Below, in pieces: positions 15,704 through 25,708 of a stretch of 64,000 bases of DNA. The translations under genes were made by a program, and so were the position numbers. Position 1 is the first letter of the stretch. Every line of letters starts with the position of its first letter. Origin of the DNA: Streptomyces sp. CMB-StM0423 (GTDB taxonomy: Bacteria; Actinomycetota; Actinomycetes; Streptomycetales; Streptomycetaceae). A model generated the notes under the pieces. The model worked only from the letters and a program-made list of their open reading frames with translations, was not told the origin of the DNA and did no database searches. The stretch is taken from NCBI RefSeq assembly GCF_002847285.1, contig NZ_CP025407.1:434001-498000 (forward strand), read 5' to 3'.

Positions 15704-17383
15704 TCAGTCCTCCTCGCCCGATGATGGATTCGACGGATCCGGTGCTCCGTCGCCGTGCCGGAGGCGGGCGGAGCGTTCCGGGCGTATCGACCCGGCCGCC
15801 TCGTCCTCGCCGCGGGCGGTTCTGCCCGGCTCCTGCGGCTCCGCGGCCGCGCCCGCGTCGCCGGCCTGCGGCTCGCCTTCCAGGCCGCGGGTGAAGTCGC
15901 CGAGCCACAGGCCCGGTTCCACGCCGCGGCTCTCCGCGGCGCCGTTCTCGGTCCCGGCCGGGTACGCGGTGGCCGTACGTCGTCCGGACACCTGCCCGCC
16001 GGCCGCCGGGGCGGCGGGCGGCACGACCGGGGTACGGCGGCGGCGCTGCGGCAGGCTGCCGGCGACCGGCTCCGCGTGCGCGGGCGGCGAGGGCTGCGGG
16101 CCGGCCTGCCGCACCCGGTCCCGGCTGCGCTTGAGGCCCGCGCGTGCGTCGGCGCTGCCCTCGATCCCGGCCGGCGGCGGGGTGGGGTTGCGCAGCGGGC
16201 GCGGTCCCGAGGTGGCGCCGATGCCGTGGGCGGTGCCGGTGGCGGGCGTGGTGGTGAGCAGGACCTGCGGCACGACGAGCACCGCGCGGACGCCGCCGTA
16301 CGCGGACGGGCGCAGCGAGACGCGGAAGTCGTACGTCTGCGCCAGCCGGCCGACGACCGCGAGCCCGAGCCGCGGGGTCTCGCCGAGGTCGTTGAGGTCG
16401 ATGCCGGCCTGGGCCTCGGCGAGCATGTGCTCGGCGCGCTCGCGCGCCTCTTCGCTGAGGCCCACGCCGCCGTCCTCGATCTCGATGGCGACGCCCGACT
16501 GCACCTCGGTGGCCGAGAGATGGACCTTGGCGTGCGGCGGCGAGTAGCGGGTGGCGTTGTCGAGGAGTTCGGCGACGGCGTGGATCAGCGGCTCGACGGC
16601 GGAGCCGACGACGGCGACCTCGGCCACGGGGTGCAGTTCGACCCGCTGGTAGTCGATGATCCGGGACATGCCACCGCGCAGCACGCTGTAGAGCGCGATG
16701 GCCTTGCCCCACTGGCGTCCCGGGCGGTCGCCGCCGAGCACGGCGATGCTGTCGGCGAGCCGGCCGACCAGGGCGGTGCCGTGGTCGAGCTTGAGCAGGT
16801 CGGCGAAGAACTCGTGCCGCCGGCCGTGCCGGTCCTCCATCTCCCGCAGGCTGCGCGCCTGCTGGTGGATGATGGCCTGCACCCGGCGGGCGATGTTGAC
16901 GAAGCCGCGCTCGGCGGAGACGCGCAGATCCTCGGCGTTCTGCACGGCCTCGACGACGGAGCGCAGCGCGGCCGCGTGGGCGGCGCGCACCTGCGGGGTC
17001 AGGGACTTCTCCGCCTCTATGCCGGCAAGCACGTCCTCGGCGTACTCGCCCCGCTGCAGCCGCGCGACGGCCTGTGGCAGCAGGCCCGCGAGCCGGATCA
17101 TCTCGGCTTCCTGGGCGGCGAGCCGGCGCTCCCACGCGGCCTCGTGGTCAGCTTGTGCCGCGGACGGCGCGCCGGCGGCCCGCCCGCGGCGCTCGGCCTC
17201 GGCGGCGGCGAACGCGACCACGAGGGTGGCGACCGCGCCGCACACGGCGACGGGCGTACGCGCGTCGGCGGAGACGAGCAGCAGGGCGATGGCCGTGCTC
17301 ACGACCACGACGGCGGTGGGTATCAGCCACCAGCGGACGAATCCCGTCCGCCGGCCGCCGGTGGCGGGTCCCGCTGGATCCAT
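15704..17383 (-). CDS. cvnA: Conservon sensor histidine kinase-like CvnA
   Basis: A 559-residue membrane protein. Two closely spaced hydrophobic segments near the N-terminus (about residues 17-40 and 45-62) are followed by a NIT-less helical region and an HATPase domain with the N-box ELLDNATRYSPP. The last 160 residues are Pro/Ala-rich and probably disordered. The start is placed at the ATG at 17383 because GAGG lies 6 bases upstream; an ATG two codons earlier (17389) sits directly on that site. It leads the cvnABCD-P450 operon. Conservons couple such a kinase-like receptor to the GTPase module instead of a classical response regulator. Confidence 0.92.
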   Translation of the reverse strand: MDPAGPATGGRRTGFVRWWLIPTAVVVVSTAIALLLVSADARTPVAVCGAVATLVVAFAAAEAERRGRAAGAPSAAQADHEAAWERRLAAQEAEMIRLAGLLPQAVARLQRGEYAEDVLAGIEAEKSLTPQVRAAHAAALRSVVEAVQNAEDLRVSAERGFVNIARRVQAIIHQQARSLREMEDRHGRRHEFFADLLKLDHGTALVGRLADSIAVLGGDRPGRQWGKAIALYSVLRGGMSRIIDYQRVELHPVAEVAVVGSAVEPLIHAVAELLDNATRYSPPHAKVHLSATEVQSGVAIEIEDGGVGLSEEARERAEHMLAEAQAGIDLNDLGETPRLGLAVVGRLAQTYDFRVSLRPSAYGGVRAVLVVPQVLLTTTPATGTAHGIGATSGPRPLRNPTPPPAGIEGSADARAGLKRSRDRVRQAGPQPSPPAHAEPVAGSLPQRRRRTPVVPPAAPAAGGQVSGRRTATAYPAGTENGAAESRGVEPGLWLGDFTRGLEGEPQAGDAGAAAEPQEPGRTARGEDEAAGSIRPERSARLRHGDGAPDPSNPSSGEED

Positions 17384-17549
17384 GAGCATCCTCAGGGTCG
17401 AACGACTGTGTGACGCCGAGCGATCACGCTGAGCATCGCAAGCAGCTTAGTGCGCTCCGCTTGCCGCTGGCATAGGTTCTCAGCATGTCCAACCAACGCC
17501 TACCTCACGTTAGTTGACGATCACTCAGCGAACGGATCGCGACCGTTTT

Positions 17550-18212
17550 TCAGCCAGTACCGAGCAGTTCGAGCACATCGGCATCCGTTAGCTGCTCGAA
17601 CTCGTCGTACCAGAGTCCGACCGCGCCGAAGTCCGCCGGCGCATAGAGGCACGTCACGTCGTCCGCCTCACCGCGTACGGCCCTGAGCCCGCCGGGCGAC
17701 GCCACGGGCACCGCCAGGGTGAGCCGCGCGGGCCCCGCCGCCCGCGCCGCGCGCAGCGCCGCGCGGGCGGTCGCACCGGTGGCCAGCCCGTCGTCCACGA
17801 CGACGGCCCAGCGGCCGGCGAGCGAGGGTGCGGGCCGGCCGCCCCGGTAGAGCGATTCGCGGCGGCGCAGCTCGGCGCCCTCCCGGCGGGCGGTCGCCGC
17901 GAGGTCACGCTCGGTGAGCCCGGACCCGGCGAGCGCGTCGGGGTCGTAGAGCGGCGGGGCGTCGCCCGCCACCGCGCCGAGGCCGTACTCGGGGTGGCGG
18001 GGATGGCCGATCTTGCGCACGAGGAGCACGTCGAGCGGGGCGCCGAGGGCGCGGGCGACCTCGTACGCGACGGGCACGCCGCCGCGCGGCAGCGCGAGCA
18101 CCACGGCGCCGCGCGGGGCGCCGGCGGCGGGCGCGGCGCCGGCCTCGGGCCGGTCGTCCCGCAGCCGCCGGGCGAGCGCGCGGCCCGCCTCGCTACGGTC
18201 GTGGAAGCGCAT
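17550..18212 (-). CDS. Phosphoribosyltransferase-fold protein
   Basis: A 220-residue PRTase-family protein. The PRPP loop is VVVDDGLATGATA at residues 137-149, and the N-terminal half has GAVVLALPRGGVPVAYEVA. This arrangement matches the actinobacterial proteins often annotated as phosphoribosyltransferases without a known base substrate. It is monocistronic in appearance. The 166-base gap between it and cvnA holds no gene that I can see, only the presumed cvnA promoter region and a weak hairpin near 17531. Confidence 0.85.
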   Translation of the reverse strand: MRFHDRSEAGRALARRLRDDRPEAGAAPAAGAPRGAVVLALPRGGVPVAYEVARALGAPLDVLLVRKIGHPRHPEYGLGAVAGDAPPLYDPDALAGSGLTERDLAATARREGAELRRRESLYRGGRPAPSLAGRWAVVVDDGLATGATARAALRAARAAGPARLTLAVPVASPGGLRAVRGEADDVTCLYAPADFGAVGLWYDEFEQLTDADVLELLGTG

Positions 18213-18307
18213 GGTCCCGCTCCGTCGGGGTCCCCCCGGTCACGTCACATTGTGCGACGGCCCGGGGCGTCACGCACCTCGCACGCGCGGTCCGGGCGTA
18301 CGGGCCC

Positions 18308-18327
18308 CGCCGCCGTCAGCGGCGGCG
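18308..18327. terminator. Stop-codon hairpin of alpha-galactosidase
   Basis: CGCCGCCG (18308-18315) and CGGCGGCG (18320-18327) form a perfect 8-bp stem with a TCAG loop; the TGA of the minus-strand alpha-galactosidase lies in the loop, the same arrangement as at 4884-4917. Confidence 0.5.
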
Positions 18328-20433
18328 CAGGTGCACCACGGTGGCGTCGAGGTCGCCGTGCAGCCCGGTGTGCAGCCCCCGGTGCGCGAGCACCCCGCCC
18401 CGCAGCACCTCCCCCGGCTCGCCGCCGGCCAGCACCTCGTACTCCGCGGCCGGGTCGACCGCGGCGAGGCGCAGCGGCGGCAGCGACTCGTTGTAGCGCT
18501 GCGCCTGCAGCCAGGCCAGGACGACGACCTCGTCGGCGCGCTCCGGGTCGTCGCCGAGGGCGTACTGCACCGCGCTCAGGCCCTCCTGCGGCTCCCGCAG
18601 CCGGTAGAGCCGGCCGAGCTGGACGGCGGGGCGGATCCGCTTGTACAGCTCCACCCAGCGCCCGGCCTCGGCCAGCTCCTCGCCGCTCCACCGGGCGAGG
18701 TCGCCGCCGACGCCGAGCACGCCGGCCATGGCGCTGACGAAGCGGTAGCGCAGGCTGCTGACGCGGTCCTGCATCTGCTCGTTGGGGCTGTCGGTGACCC
18801 AGGCGGCGGTGACCCGGGCGGGGTGGATCTGGCCGATGCCGTGCTGGATGGGCAGCCGGTCGAGCGGGTCGGTGTTGTCGGAGGTCCACACCTGGTCCGT
18901 ACGGGACAGGATGCCGAGGTCGATCCGGCCGCCGCCGCCCGAACAGGACTCGAAGGCGACGTGCGGGTGCGCGGCACGCAGCCGGTCGAGCAGGTCGTAC
19001 AGGCCCTGCACGTGCGGCACCGAGGGGTCGGTGTGCGCGCCCGGCTCGGTGAGGGAGCGGTTGAAGTCCCACTTGACGTAGTCGATGGGCGCGGAGCGCA
19101 ACAGCTCGTCGAGCTGCTCCCACAGGTACGTCCTGACCTCGGGGCGGCCGAGGTCCAGCACGAGCTGGTGGCGGAACTCGGTGCGCCGGCGGCCCGGCCG
19201 GTGGTGCACCCAGTCGGGGTGGGCGCGGTAGAGGTCGCTGTCGGGGTTGACCATCTCCGGCTCGACCCAGATGCCGAAGTGCATGCCGAGGCCGTGGACC
19301 TCGTCGGCGAGCGGCTTGAGCCCGTCGGGGAAGCGGTCGGGGTTGGGCGTCCAGTCGCCGAGGCCGGCCTTCGCGTGCGTACGGGCGCCGAACCAGCCGT
19401 CGTCGACGACGAACAGCTCCACGCCCATCGCCGCGGCCCGCCGCGCCAGCTCCCGCTGGTGCTCCAGCTCGACGTCGAACTTGGTGGCCTCCCACGAGTT
19501 GTAGAGGACGGGCCGGGGGATGTGCGCGTCCGGTACGACGTGCGCGAGCTGCCAGGCGTGCCAGGCGCGGGAGGCGGCGCCGAAGCCGCCGTCGGTGTAG
19601 AGGCCGGCGAAGACGGGCGCGGTGTACGACTCGCCGGGCGCGAGCAGGACCAGTCCCGAGTCGTCGTGTCCGGCGCCGCCGACGGCCTGCACGACGCCGT
19701 CGTCGAGCTGCTGCACGGCGATGCGCCAGGATCCCGACCAGGCCAGCGCGCAGCCGTAGACCTCGCCGTGCTCCTCGCCCGCGGTGCCGTCGTCCAGGGC
19801 GATCCAGGGCAGGTGGCGGTGCGAGGTGTGGCCGCGGCGGCTGCCGATGACGGTCTCGCCCGGGGTCAGCTCGGCGCGGGCGAGCAGGCTCTCGGCGGCC
19901 CAGCGGCCGTGCAGGTGGGAGAGGCGGCGGCGGTCGGCGCGGGGCAGGGTCCAGGCCGCGGAGTCGAGCCGCAGCAGCTCCAGCGCGGGGTCGCCCGCGC
20001 CGCCCTCGTGGACGGCGGTGACCCAGCGCTCCAGCACGTCGGCGCCGGCGCGCATGCGGTAGTGCAGGGTGATGGCGAGGCGGTGCGCGGGGTCGTGGAA
20101 GGTGAGCCGCAGCACGTCGCCCTCGGTCTCCGCGCCGCGGAACTCCCACTCGCTGCCCCGCCCGCCGGCGCCGTCCGCGGCCCGTACGGCGAGCGCGGGC
20201 CTCACGAAGCGGGGGCCGCCCTCGACGGGGTACTCCTCGCGGCCGTCGAGGCGCGATTCGAAGGAGCGGAAGCGCGGCGCGGGTTCCGCGGCCAGCGCCT
20301 CGGCGTCGGCGAGGGTGAGCCGCGGTCCCCAGTGGAGATGCAGCAACTCGTCGCGCCGGTTCAGCCGCAGTGCGTAGCTGCTGTGCGGGCCCGACAGCAG
20401 CCAGATCCGACCGTTCCCACCGACCTCGACCAT
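18316..20433 (-). CDS. GH36 alpha-galactosidase
   Basis: A 705-residue glycoside hydrolase of family GH36. Order: N-terminal beta-domain, then a TIM barrel with FVVDDGWFGARTHAKAGLGD, the FGIWVEPEMVNPDSDL block, the nucleophile in YVKWDFNR (Asp456) and the acid/base in WTSDNTDPLDR (Asp519). CSGGGGRID is also characteristic. No signal peptide, so intracellular hydrolysis of alpha-galactosides is expected. The start is set at ATG 20433, after GGGAG, as conserved family members begin here; another ATG four codons upstream (20445) is possible. Confidence 0.92.
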   Translation of the reverse strand: MVEVGGNGRIWLLSGPHSSYALRLNRRDELLHLHWGPRLTLADAEALAAEPAPRFRSFESRLDGREEYPVEGGPRFVRPALAVRAADGAGGRGSEWEFRGAETEGDVLRLTFHDPAHRLAITLHYRMRAGADVLERWVTAVHEGGAGDPALELLRLDSAAWTLPRADRRRLSHLHGRWAAESLLARAELTPGETVIGSRRGHTSHRHLPWIALDDGTAGEEHGEVYGCALAWSGSWRIAVQQLDDGVVQAVGGAGHDDSGLVLLAPGESYTAPVFAGLYTDGGFGAASRAWHAWQLAHVVPDAHIPRPVLYNSWEATKFDVELEHQRELARRAAAMGVELFVVDDGWFGARTHAKAGLGDWTPNPDRFPDGLKPLADEVHGLGMHFGIWVEPEMVNPDSDLYRAHPDWVHHRPGRRRTEFRHQLVLDLGRPEVRTYLWEQLDELLRSAPIDYVKWDFNRSLTEPGAHTDPSVPHVQGLYDLLDRLRAAHPHVAFESCSGGGGRIDLGILSRTDQVWTSDNTDPLDRLPIQHGIGQIHPARVTAAWVTDSPNEQMQDRVSSLRYRFVSAMAGVLGVGGDLARWSGEELAEAGRWVELYKRIRPAVQLGRLYRLREPQEGLSAVQYALGDDPERADEVVVLAWLQAQRYNESLPPLRLAAVDPAAEYEVLAGGEPGEVLRGGVLAHRGLHTGLHGDLDATVVHLRRR

Positions 20434-20548
20434 CTCATCTCCCATAACTCAACAGAGATACACAACATCGCAGCCGGGGGGATCCTTGTCCAGCGTGCGT
20501 TTGTCGTACTGTCGAAGTGCCGCGCCCTCCCGACATTACGGAGCCCCG

Positions 20549-21340
20549 ATGACGCAGACGACCGAGCCGGAGCTGACCGGTGTCCGCAACTTCCGCGACA
20601 TCGGCGGGCTGCCCACCACCGGCGGTGGCCGGACCCGGCCCGGCCGGCTCTACCGCAGCGGGCACCTGGCCCACGCCACCGCCGAGGACGCCGCCTTCCT
20701 CGGCTCGCTCGGCCTGCGCACGGTCTACGACTTCCGCAACGCCGCCGACATCCGCCTCGACGGCCCCGACGTCGACCTGCCGGGCGTACGGAACGTCAAC
20801 GTGCCGCTCAACGACCCCGCGGAGGGCAAGGAGTTCTGGAAGCTGGTCCGCGACGGCGACATACCGACGCTGCGCTCGCTGCTCGGCGACGGCCAGGCGG
20901 CGGCGCGCATGGAGGACTCGTACCGGGACATGATCCTCAACCGCAACGCGGAGCACTCCCGGGTCCTGCACTCGCTGGCCGACGACGGCACCCCCGCGCT
21001 GCTGCACTGCGCGGCGGGCAAGGACCGGGCCGGGCTGACGATCGCGCTCGCGCTGCTGGCCGTGGGCGTCGAGCAGGAGGCGATCGAGGCGGACTACCTG
21101 GAGTCCAACGCCCAGCACCGCCGCTACCGGGTCCAGCGCGGCGAGGGCGCGCAGGGCGGCACGTCGCCCGAGGTGATGGAGCTGCTCAGCCCGCTGTTCG
21201 ACGCCCGGGCGAGCTACCTGGGCGCGGCCTTCGCCACCATCGCCGAGCGCTGGGGCACCGTCGACCGCTACCTCCACGAGGCCCTGAGCCTCGGCGACAC
21301 CGCTCGCGACCGCCTGCGCGCCAACCTGCTGACCGCCTGA
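20549..21340 (+). CDS. Tyrosine-protein phosphatase-like (Y_phosphatase3)
   Basis: A 263-residue phosphatase of the Y_phosphatase3 family. The N-terminal GVRNFRDIGGLP block and the CX5R loop HCAAGKDRAG (Cys154 to Arg160) are diagnostic, as in MptpB-like lipid/tyrosine phosphatases. The ATG at 20549 has CGGAG upstream. Divergent from the alpha-galactosidase gene; convergent with the aminotransferase gene, sharing a terminator. Substrate unknown. Confidence 0.88.
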   Translation: MTQTTEPELTGVRNFRDIGGLPTTGGGRTRPGRLYRSGHLAHATAEDAAFLGSLGLRTVYDFRNAADIRLDGPDVDLPGVRNVNVPLNDPAEGKEFWKLVRDGDIPTLRSLLGDGQAAARMEDSYRDMILNRNAEHSRVLHSLADDGTPALLHCAAGKDRAGLTIALALLAVGVEQEAIEADYLESNAQHRRYRVQRGEGAQGGTSPEVMELLSPLFDARASYLGAAFATIAERWGTVDRYLHEALSLGDTARDRLRANLLTA

Positions 21341-21368
21341 CCCGGCGGCGCGCCCGGCGGCCGGTCAG
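21337..21368. terminator. Convergent terminator overlapping both stop codons
   Basis: CTGACC (21337-21342) pairs with GGTCAG (21363-21368); further GC pairs are possible inside. TGA of the phosphatase and the stop of the aminotransferase lie in opposite arms, as at 7487-7514. Confidence 0.5.
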
Positions 21369-22744
21369 CGGCCGGAGACCGCCTGCTTGGCCAGGGTGCG
21401 GCCGAACTCCCAGATCAGCCCGCCGCCCGCGTGCGCCTCGTCCATCACCGACGTGAACGCGTCCAGGAACCGCTCCACCTCCGCCTCCCCGATCACCAGC
21501 GGCGGCAGCAGCTTGATGACCTCCTGCCGGTCGCCGGAGACCTGGGTGAGGATGCGGTGGCGCTGCAGCAGCGGCACGACGATCAACTGCGCGAACAGCC
21601 CCTTGCGGGCGGCCTGGAGCAGCGTCCAGCGCCCGCGCAGCTTCAGCGACGCCGGCTTGCCGAACTCGATGCCGACCATCAGCCCGCGCCCGCGCACGTC
21701 GTGCAGCAGCTCGTACCGGTCGATCAGCCCGGCGAGCCTGGTGCGCAGCAGGTCGCCGGTGTGCCGGGCGTTCTCGACGAGCCGCTCGTCCTCCAGCACG
21801 TGCAGGGTGGCGAGCCCCGCGGCCATGGCGGGCGCATTGGTGCCGAAGCTCGCCGAGTGCACCAGCACGCGGTCCATGGACGAGTAGACCTTCTTGAAGA
21901 TCCACTCCCGCCCCAGGGTGGCGCCCACGGGCACGTACCCGCCGGACAGCGCCTTCGCCAGGCAGACGAGGTCCGGCTCGACGCCCTCCTCGTGGTCGTA
22001 AGCGAAGAACTCCCCGGTGCGCCCCATGCCCGTCTGCACCTCGTCCGCGACGAGCAGCCCGCCGTGCTTGTGCAGCAACTCCCGCGCCGCGCGCAGGTAC
22101 CCGGGCGGCGGCGCGTGCACGCCCTTGCCCTGGATCGGCTCGACCACGAGCGCCGCGACGTCCCCGGCGCGCAGCTCCCGCGCCAGCGCGTCCAGGTCGC
22201 CCAGCGGGACCGAAGTGTCCGGCAGCAGCGGCGCGAAGCCGTCGCGGAACGCGTCGACGCCGTTGACGGACAGCGAGCCGGTGGTCAGCCCGTGGAACGC
22301 CTGGTCGCAGTAGAGGACGCGCGGCTTGCCGGTCGCGTAGCGGGCGAACTTCAGCGCGGTCTCGACGGCTTCCGTGCCGCTGTTGGAGAAGAACACCCGG
22401 TCCAGGTGCGGCGCGTAGGCAAGCAGCTTCTCCGCCAGCAGCCCGGGCAGCGGCTGGCAGTCGAAGCGGGTGAGGTCGGCGAGGTCCAGGTCGAGCACGT
22501 CGTGCAGGGTTTTGCGGATCACCGGGTGGTTGCGGCCGAGGCCCATGACGCCGAAGCCGGCGAGGAGGTCGAGGTAGTCCCGGCCCTCCTCGTCGTAGAA
22601 GTACGCGCCCTGACCGCGCACGTACGTCCTGTCGAAGCCCAGCGTGTGCAGCATCCGCGGCAGTTGGTGGTTGAGGTACCGGGCGTGCAGGTCGTAGCGC
22701 TCTCCCCCGCGCTCGGCCAGCAGCGCCCCGATGTCGAAGCTCAT
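21365..22744 (-). CDS. Class III aminotransferase of hopanoid cluster (HpnO-like)
   Basis: A 459-residue PLP-dependent aminotransferase of the acetylornithine/GABA type. [11 protein letters not shown] (120-130) binds phosphate, [11 protein letters not shown] (234-244) holds the cofactor Asp, and the Schiff-base Lys is Lys264 in [10 protein letters not shown]. Its ATG overlaps the dxs stop by four bases (ATGA). As the last gene of the hopanoid operon it probably aminates the C35 side chain to give aminobacteriohopanetriol, the role assigned to HpnO in other bacteria. That role is inferred from position and family. Confidence 0.9.
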   Translation of the reverse strand: MSFDIGALLAERGGERYDLHARYLNHQLPRMLHTLGFDRTYVRGQGAYFYDEEGRDYLDLLAGFGVMGLGRNHPVIRKTLHDVLDLDLADLTRFDCQPLPGLLAEKLLAYAPHLDRVFFSNSGTEAVETALKFARYATGKPRVLYCDQAFHGLTTGSLSVNGVDAFRDGFAPLLPDTSVPLGDLDALARELRAGDVAALVVEPIQGKGVHAPPPGYLRAARELLHKHGGLLVADEVQTGMGRTGEFFAYDHEEGVEPDLVCLAKALSGGYVPVGATLGREWIFKKVYSSMDRVLVHSASFGTNAPAMAAGLATLHVLEDERLVENARHTGDLLRTRLAGLIDRYELLHDVRGRGLMVGIEFGKPASLKLRGRWTLLQAARKGLFAQLIVVPLLQRHRILTQVSGDRQEVIKLLPPLVIGEAEVERFLDAFTSVMDEAHAGGGLIWEFGRTLAKQAVSGR

Positions 22745-24654
22745 CGGGTGCTTTCTTCCCTCTCCCTGGTACGGGCCGGCTTCCGGGCCCGGGCGGCGGG
22801 CACCCCGCCGACGGCGGCGGCGATCAGGGCCGGGGTCAGCCCGGCCCCGGCCAGGACCTCGGCCCGGGTGCCATGCGGCAGGAACTCCTCCGGCAGGCCG
22901 AACGTGCGCAAGCGTACGTCGACTTCGGCGTCCCGCAGCGCCCGCCCGACGGCCGCGCCCACGCCCGAGGCGACGCAGTTGTCCTCCACCACGGCGACGG
23001 TGGAGAACCGGTCGGCCAGCGGCGGCAGGTGCCCGTCGACGGGCTTGACCCAGCGCGGGTCCACGACCGTGCAGCCCAGCCCCCGCGCGGCGAGCAGGTC
23101 CGCGGTCTCCAGGCAGACGGACGCCATGGCGCCGACGCCGACGAGGAGCACGTCCTCGCGCTCGTCGCGGCGCAGCACGTCCATGCCGCCGATGCGCGCG
23201 ATCGCGGGTATCGGCTCGGACACCGTGCCCCGGGGGAAGCGCACGACGGTGGGCGCGTCGCCGACGGCGACGGCCTCGCCCAACTGGGCGCGCAGTTGGT
23301 CGGCGTCGCGCGGCGCGGCGATCCGCAGCCCCGGCACGACCTGGAGGATCGACATGTCCCACATGCCGTGGTGCGAGGCGCCGTCAGGACCGGTCACACC
23401 GGCCCGGTCGAGGACGAACGTCACCCCGCAGCGGTGCAGCGCGACGTCCATCAGCACCTGGTCGAACGCCCGGTTGAGGAACGTGGCGTAGACGGCGACG
23501 ACGGGGTGCAGTCCGCCGGTGGCCAGTCCTGCGGCGGAGACCGCGGCGTGCTGCTCGGCGATGCCGACGTCCCACACCCGCTCCGGGTACGCCGCCGCGA
23601 ACGCGGCGAGCCCGGTGGGGTGGAGCATGGCGGCGGTGATCGCCACCACGTCCTCGCGCTCGGCGCCGATCCGTACCAGTTCGTCGGAGAAGACCGAGGT
23701 CCACGACGGCGCGGCGGCCGGGGCGACCGGCTCGCAGGTGAACGGGTCCATGACGCCGACCGTGTGGAAGTGGTCGGCCTCGTCCTCCAGCGCGGGCTGG
23801 TAGCCGCGGCCCTTCTCGGTCAGGCAGTGCACGAGGACCGGGCCGTGGAACCGCTTGGCGCGGCGCAGCGCGGACTCGACGGCGGCGATGTCGTGCCCGT
23901 CGACGGGGCCGACGTACTTCAGCCCCAGGTCCTCGAACATGCCCTGCGGCGCGAAGGCGTCCTTGAAGCCCTTCTTCGCGCCGTGCAGCGAGTCGTACAG
24001 CGGCCTGCCCACCACCGGTGTGCGGTCGAGCAGTTCCTTGCCCCAGGACAGGAAGCGCTCGTAGCCGTCGGTGGTGCGCAGGGTCGCCAGATGGTCGGCG
24101 AGGCCGCCGATGGTCGGCGAGTAGGAGCGCTCGTTGTCGTTGACGACGATGACCAGCGGCCGGTCCCGGGCGGCGGCGATGTTGTTCAGCGCCTCCCAGG
24201 CCATGCCGCCGGTCAGCGCGCCGTCGCCGATGACCGCGACGACGTGCTCGCTCCCACCCCGTACCTCGTTCGCCTTCGCCAGGCCGTCGGCCCACCCGAG
24301 GACCGTCGAGGCGTGGCTGTTCTCGATCACGTCGTGGTCGGACTCACCCCGCGACGGATAGCCGGACAGGCCGCCCTTGCCGCGCAGCCCGGCGAAGTCC
24401 TGGCGGCCGGTGAGCAGTTTGTGGACGTACGACTGGTGGCCGGTGTCCCACAGGATGCGGTCGGCCGGCGAGTCGAAGACCCGGTGCAGCGCGAGCGTCA
24501 GCTCGACGACGCCGAGGTTCGGCCCGAGGTGGCCGCCGGTGCGGGCGACGGCGTGGACGAGGAACTCGCGGATCTCCCCCGCCAGTTCGTCCAGCCGCTC
24601 CGGCGGCAGCGCCTTCAGGTCGCTGGGGCCGCCGATGCTCTCCAGGAGCGGCAT
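22741..24654 (-). CDS. dxs: 1-deoxy-D-xylulose-5-phosphate synthase
   Basis: A 637-residue DXS, the entry enzyme of the MEP isoprenoid pathway (pyruvate plus glyceraldehyde-3-phosphate). Motifs: [10 protein letters not shown], the thiamine site [33 protein letters not shown], and the C-terminal transketolase part with DVGIAEQH carrying the catalytic Glu. It lies between hpnH (1-base gap) and the aminotransferase (4-base overlap). It is probably a second, cluster-dedicated DXS copy in addition to a housekeeping one elsewhere (inference). Confidence 0.95.
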   Translation of the reverse strand: MPLLESIGGPSDLKALPPERLDELAGEIREFLVHAVARTGGHLGPNLGVVELTLALHRVFDSPADRILWDTGHQSYVHKLLTGRQDFAGLRGKGGLSGYPSRGESDHDVIENSHASTVLGWADGLAKANEVRGGSEHVVAVIGDGALTGGMAWEALNNIAAARDRPLVIVVNDNERSYSPTIGGLADHLATLRTTDGYERFLSWGKELLDRTPVVGRPLYDSLHGAKKGFKDAFAPQGMFEDLGLKYVGPVDGHDIAAVESALRRAKRFHGPVLVHCLTEKGRGYQPALEDEADHFHTVGVMDPFTCEPVAPAAAPSWTSVFSDELVRIGAEREDVVAITAAMLHPTGLAAFAAAYPERVWDVGIAEQHAAVSAAGLATGGLHPVVAVYATFLNRAFDQVLMDVALHRCGVTFVLDRAGVTGPDGASHHGMWDMSILQVVPGLRIAAPRDADQLRAQLGEAVAVGDAPTVVRFPRGTVSEPIPAIARIGGMDVLRRDEREDVLLVGVGAMASVCLETADLLAARGLGCTVVDPRWVKPVDGHLPPLADRFSTVAVVEDNCVASGVGAAVGRALRDAEVDVRLRTFGLPEEFLPHGTRAEVLAGAGLTPALIAAAVGGVPAARARKPARTREREESTR

Positions 24655-24655
24655 C

Positions 24656-25708
24656 TCATTCCCCTCCCGTTCGCGCTCCCCCTCGGCTGCGGTTGCCGCC
24701 GACGGTCTCCCGCGCGGCGCGCAGCGACTCCTTCAGCGAGGCGGTCGTGGCGAGGATCGAGGTGGGCTCGTAGCCGCAGTGGGCCATGCAGTTGGCACAC
24801 CGGTCGTCCCGGCCGCGGCCGTACTTGTCCCAGTCGGTGTCCTCGACCAGCTCCCGGTACGTCGGCACGTACCCGTCGCTCATCAGGTAGCAGGGGCGCT
24901 GCCAGCCGAAGAGCGAGTAGTTGGGGATCGCCCAGGCCGTGCACGGGAAGTCGACCTTGCCCTCCAGGAAGTCGAGGAAGAGCGGGCTGTGGTTGAGCCG
25001 CCAGCGCTTGCGGTTGCCGTCGGCGAACGCCTTCTTGAACAGCTCGCGGGTCTGCTCGACGCCGAGGAAGTGCTCCTGGTCGGGCGCCTTCTCGTAGGCG
25101 TACGCGGGCGAGATCATCATCTCGTCCACCTGGAGGTCGTCGTTGAGGTAGTCGAGGACCTCGACGACGGTCTGCGGGGTGTCGGTGTTGAAGAACGTGG
25201 AGTTCGTCGTGACCCGGAACCCGCGCCGCTTCGCCTCCTTCATCGCCGCCACGGCCTCGTCGAAGACGCCTTCCTTCGCGACCGACTCGTCGTGCCGTTC
25301 GCGCAGCCCGTCGATGTGCACGGCGAAGGCGAAGTAGGGCGAGGGCTCGAACTTGTCGAGCTTCTTCCGCAGCAGCATGGCGTTGGTGCAGAGGAAGACG
25401 AACTTCTTGCGGGCCACGAGCTGCCGCACGATCTCGTCGATCTGCGGGTGCATCAGCGGCTCGCCGCCCGCGATCGAGACCATCGGCGCGCCCGACTCCA
25501 GCACGGCGCCGACCGCCTGGGCGACCGGCATACGCTGCTTGAGCACGCCCGCGGGATGCTGGATCTTCCCGCAGCCCTCGCACTTGAGGTTGCAGGCGAA
25601 GAGTGGTTCCAGCTCCACGATCAACGGGAACTTCTCCCGTCGCTTGATCGTCCGCTGTGAGAAGAGATAACCGGCAACCTTGAGCGACTGGCGCAGTGGC
25701 ATGGCCAT
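24656..25708 (-). CDS. hpnH: Adenosylhopane synthase HpnH (radical SAM)
   Basis: A 350-residue radical SAM enzyme that joins 5'-deoxyadenosine to diploptene to give adenosylhopane. The 4Fe-4S cluster ligands are Cys39, Cys43 and Cys46 in CNLKCEGC, followed by [13 protein letters not shown]-terminal [11 protein letters not shown] block fits the HpnH DUF3463 region. The start is ATG 25708, which overlaps the hpnG stop by one base (TGATG) and follows a strong AGGAGG. In-frame sequence upstream to 25747 is within hpnG. Confidence 0.94.
   Translation of the reverse strand: MAMPLRQSLKVAGYLFSQRTIKRREKFPLIVELEPLFACNLKCEGCGKIQHPAGVLKQRMPVAQAVGAVLESGAPMVSIAGGEPLMHPQIDEIVRQLVARKKFVFLCTNAMLLRKKLDKFEPSPYFAFAVHIDGLRERHDESVAKEGVFDEAVAAMKEAKRRGFRVTTNSTFFNTDTPQTVVEVLDYLNDDLQVDEMMISPAYAYEKAPDQEHFLGVEQTRELFKKAFADGNRKRWRLNHSPLFLDFLEGKVDFPCTAWAIPNYSLFGWQRPCYLMSDGYVPTYRELVEDTDWDKYGRGRDDRCANCMAHCGYEPTSILATTASLKESLRAARETVGGNRSRGGARTGGE

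Noticed and set aside
17531..17550. AACGG...CCGTT hairpin followed by TTTT in the cvnA-phosphoribosyltransferase gap
   Set aside because: The U-tract faces the plus strand, where no gene ends, and the stem has only five pairs; likely chance.
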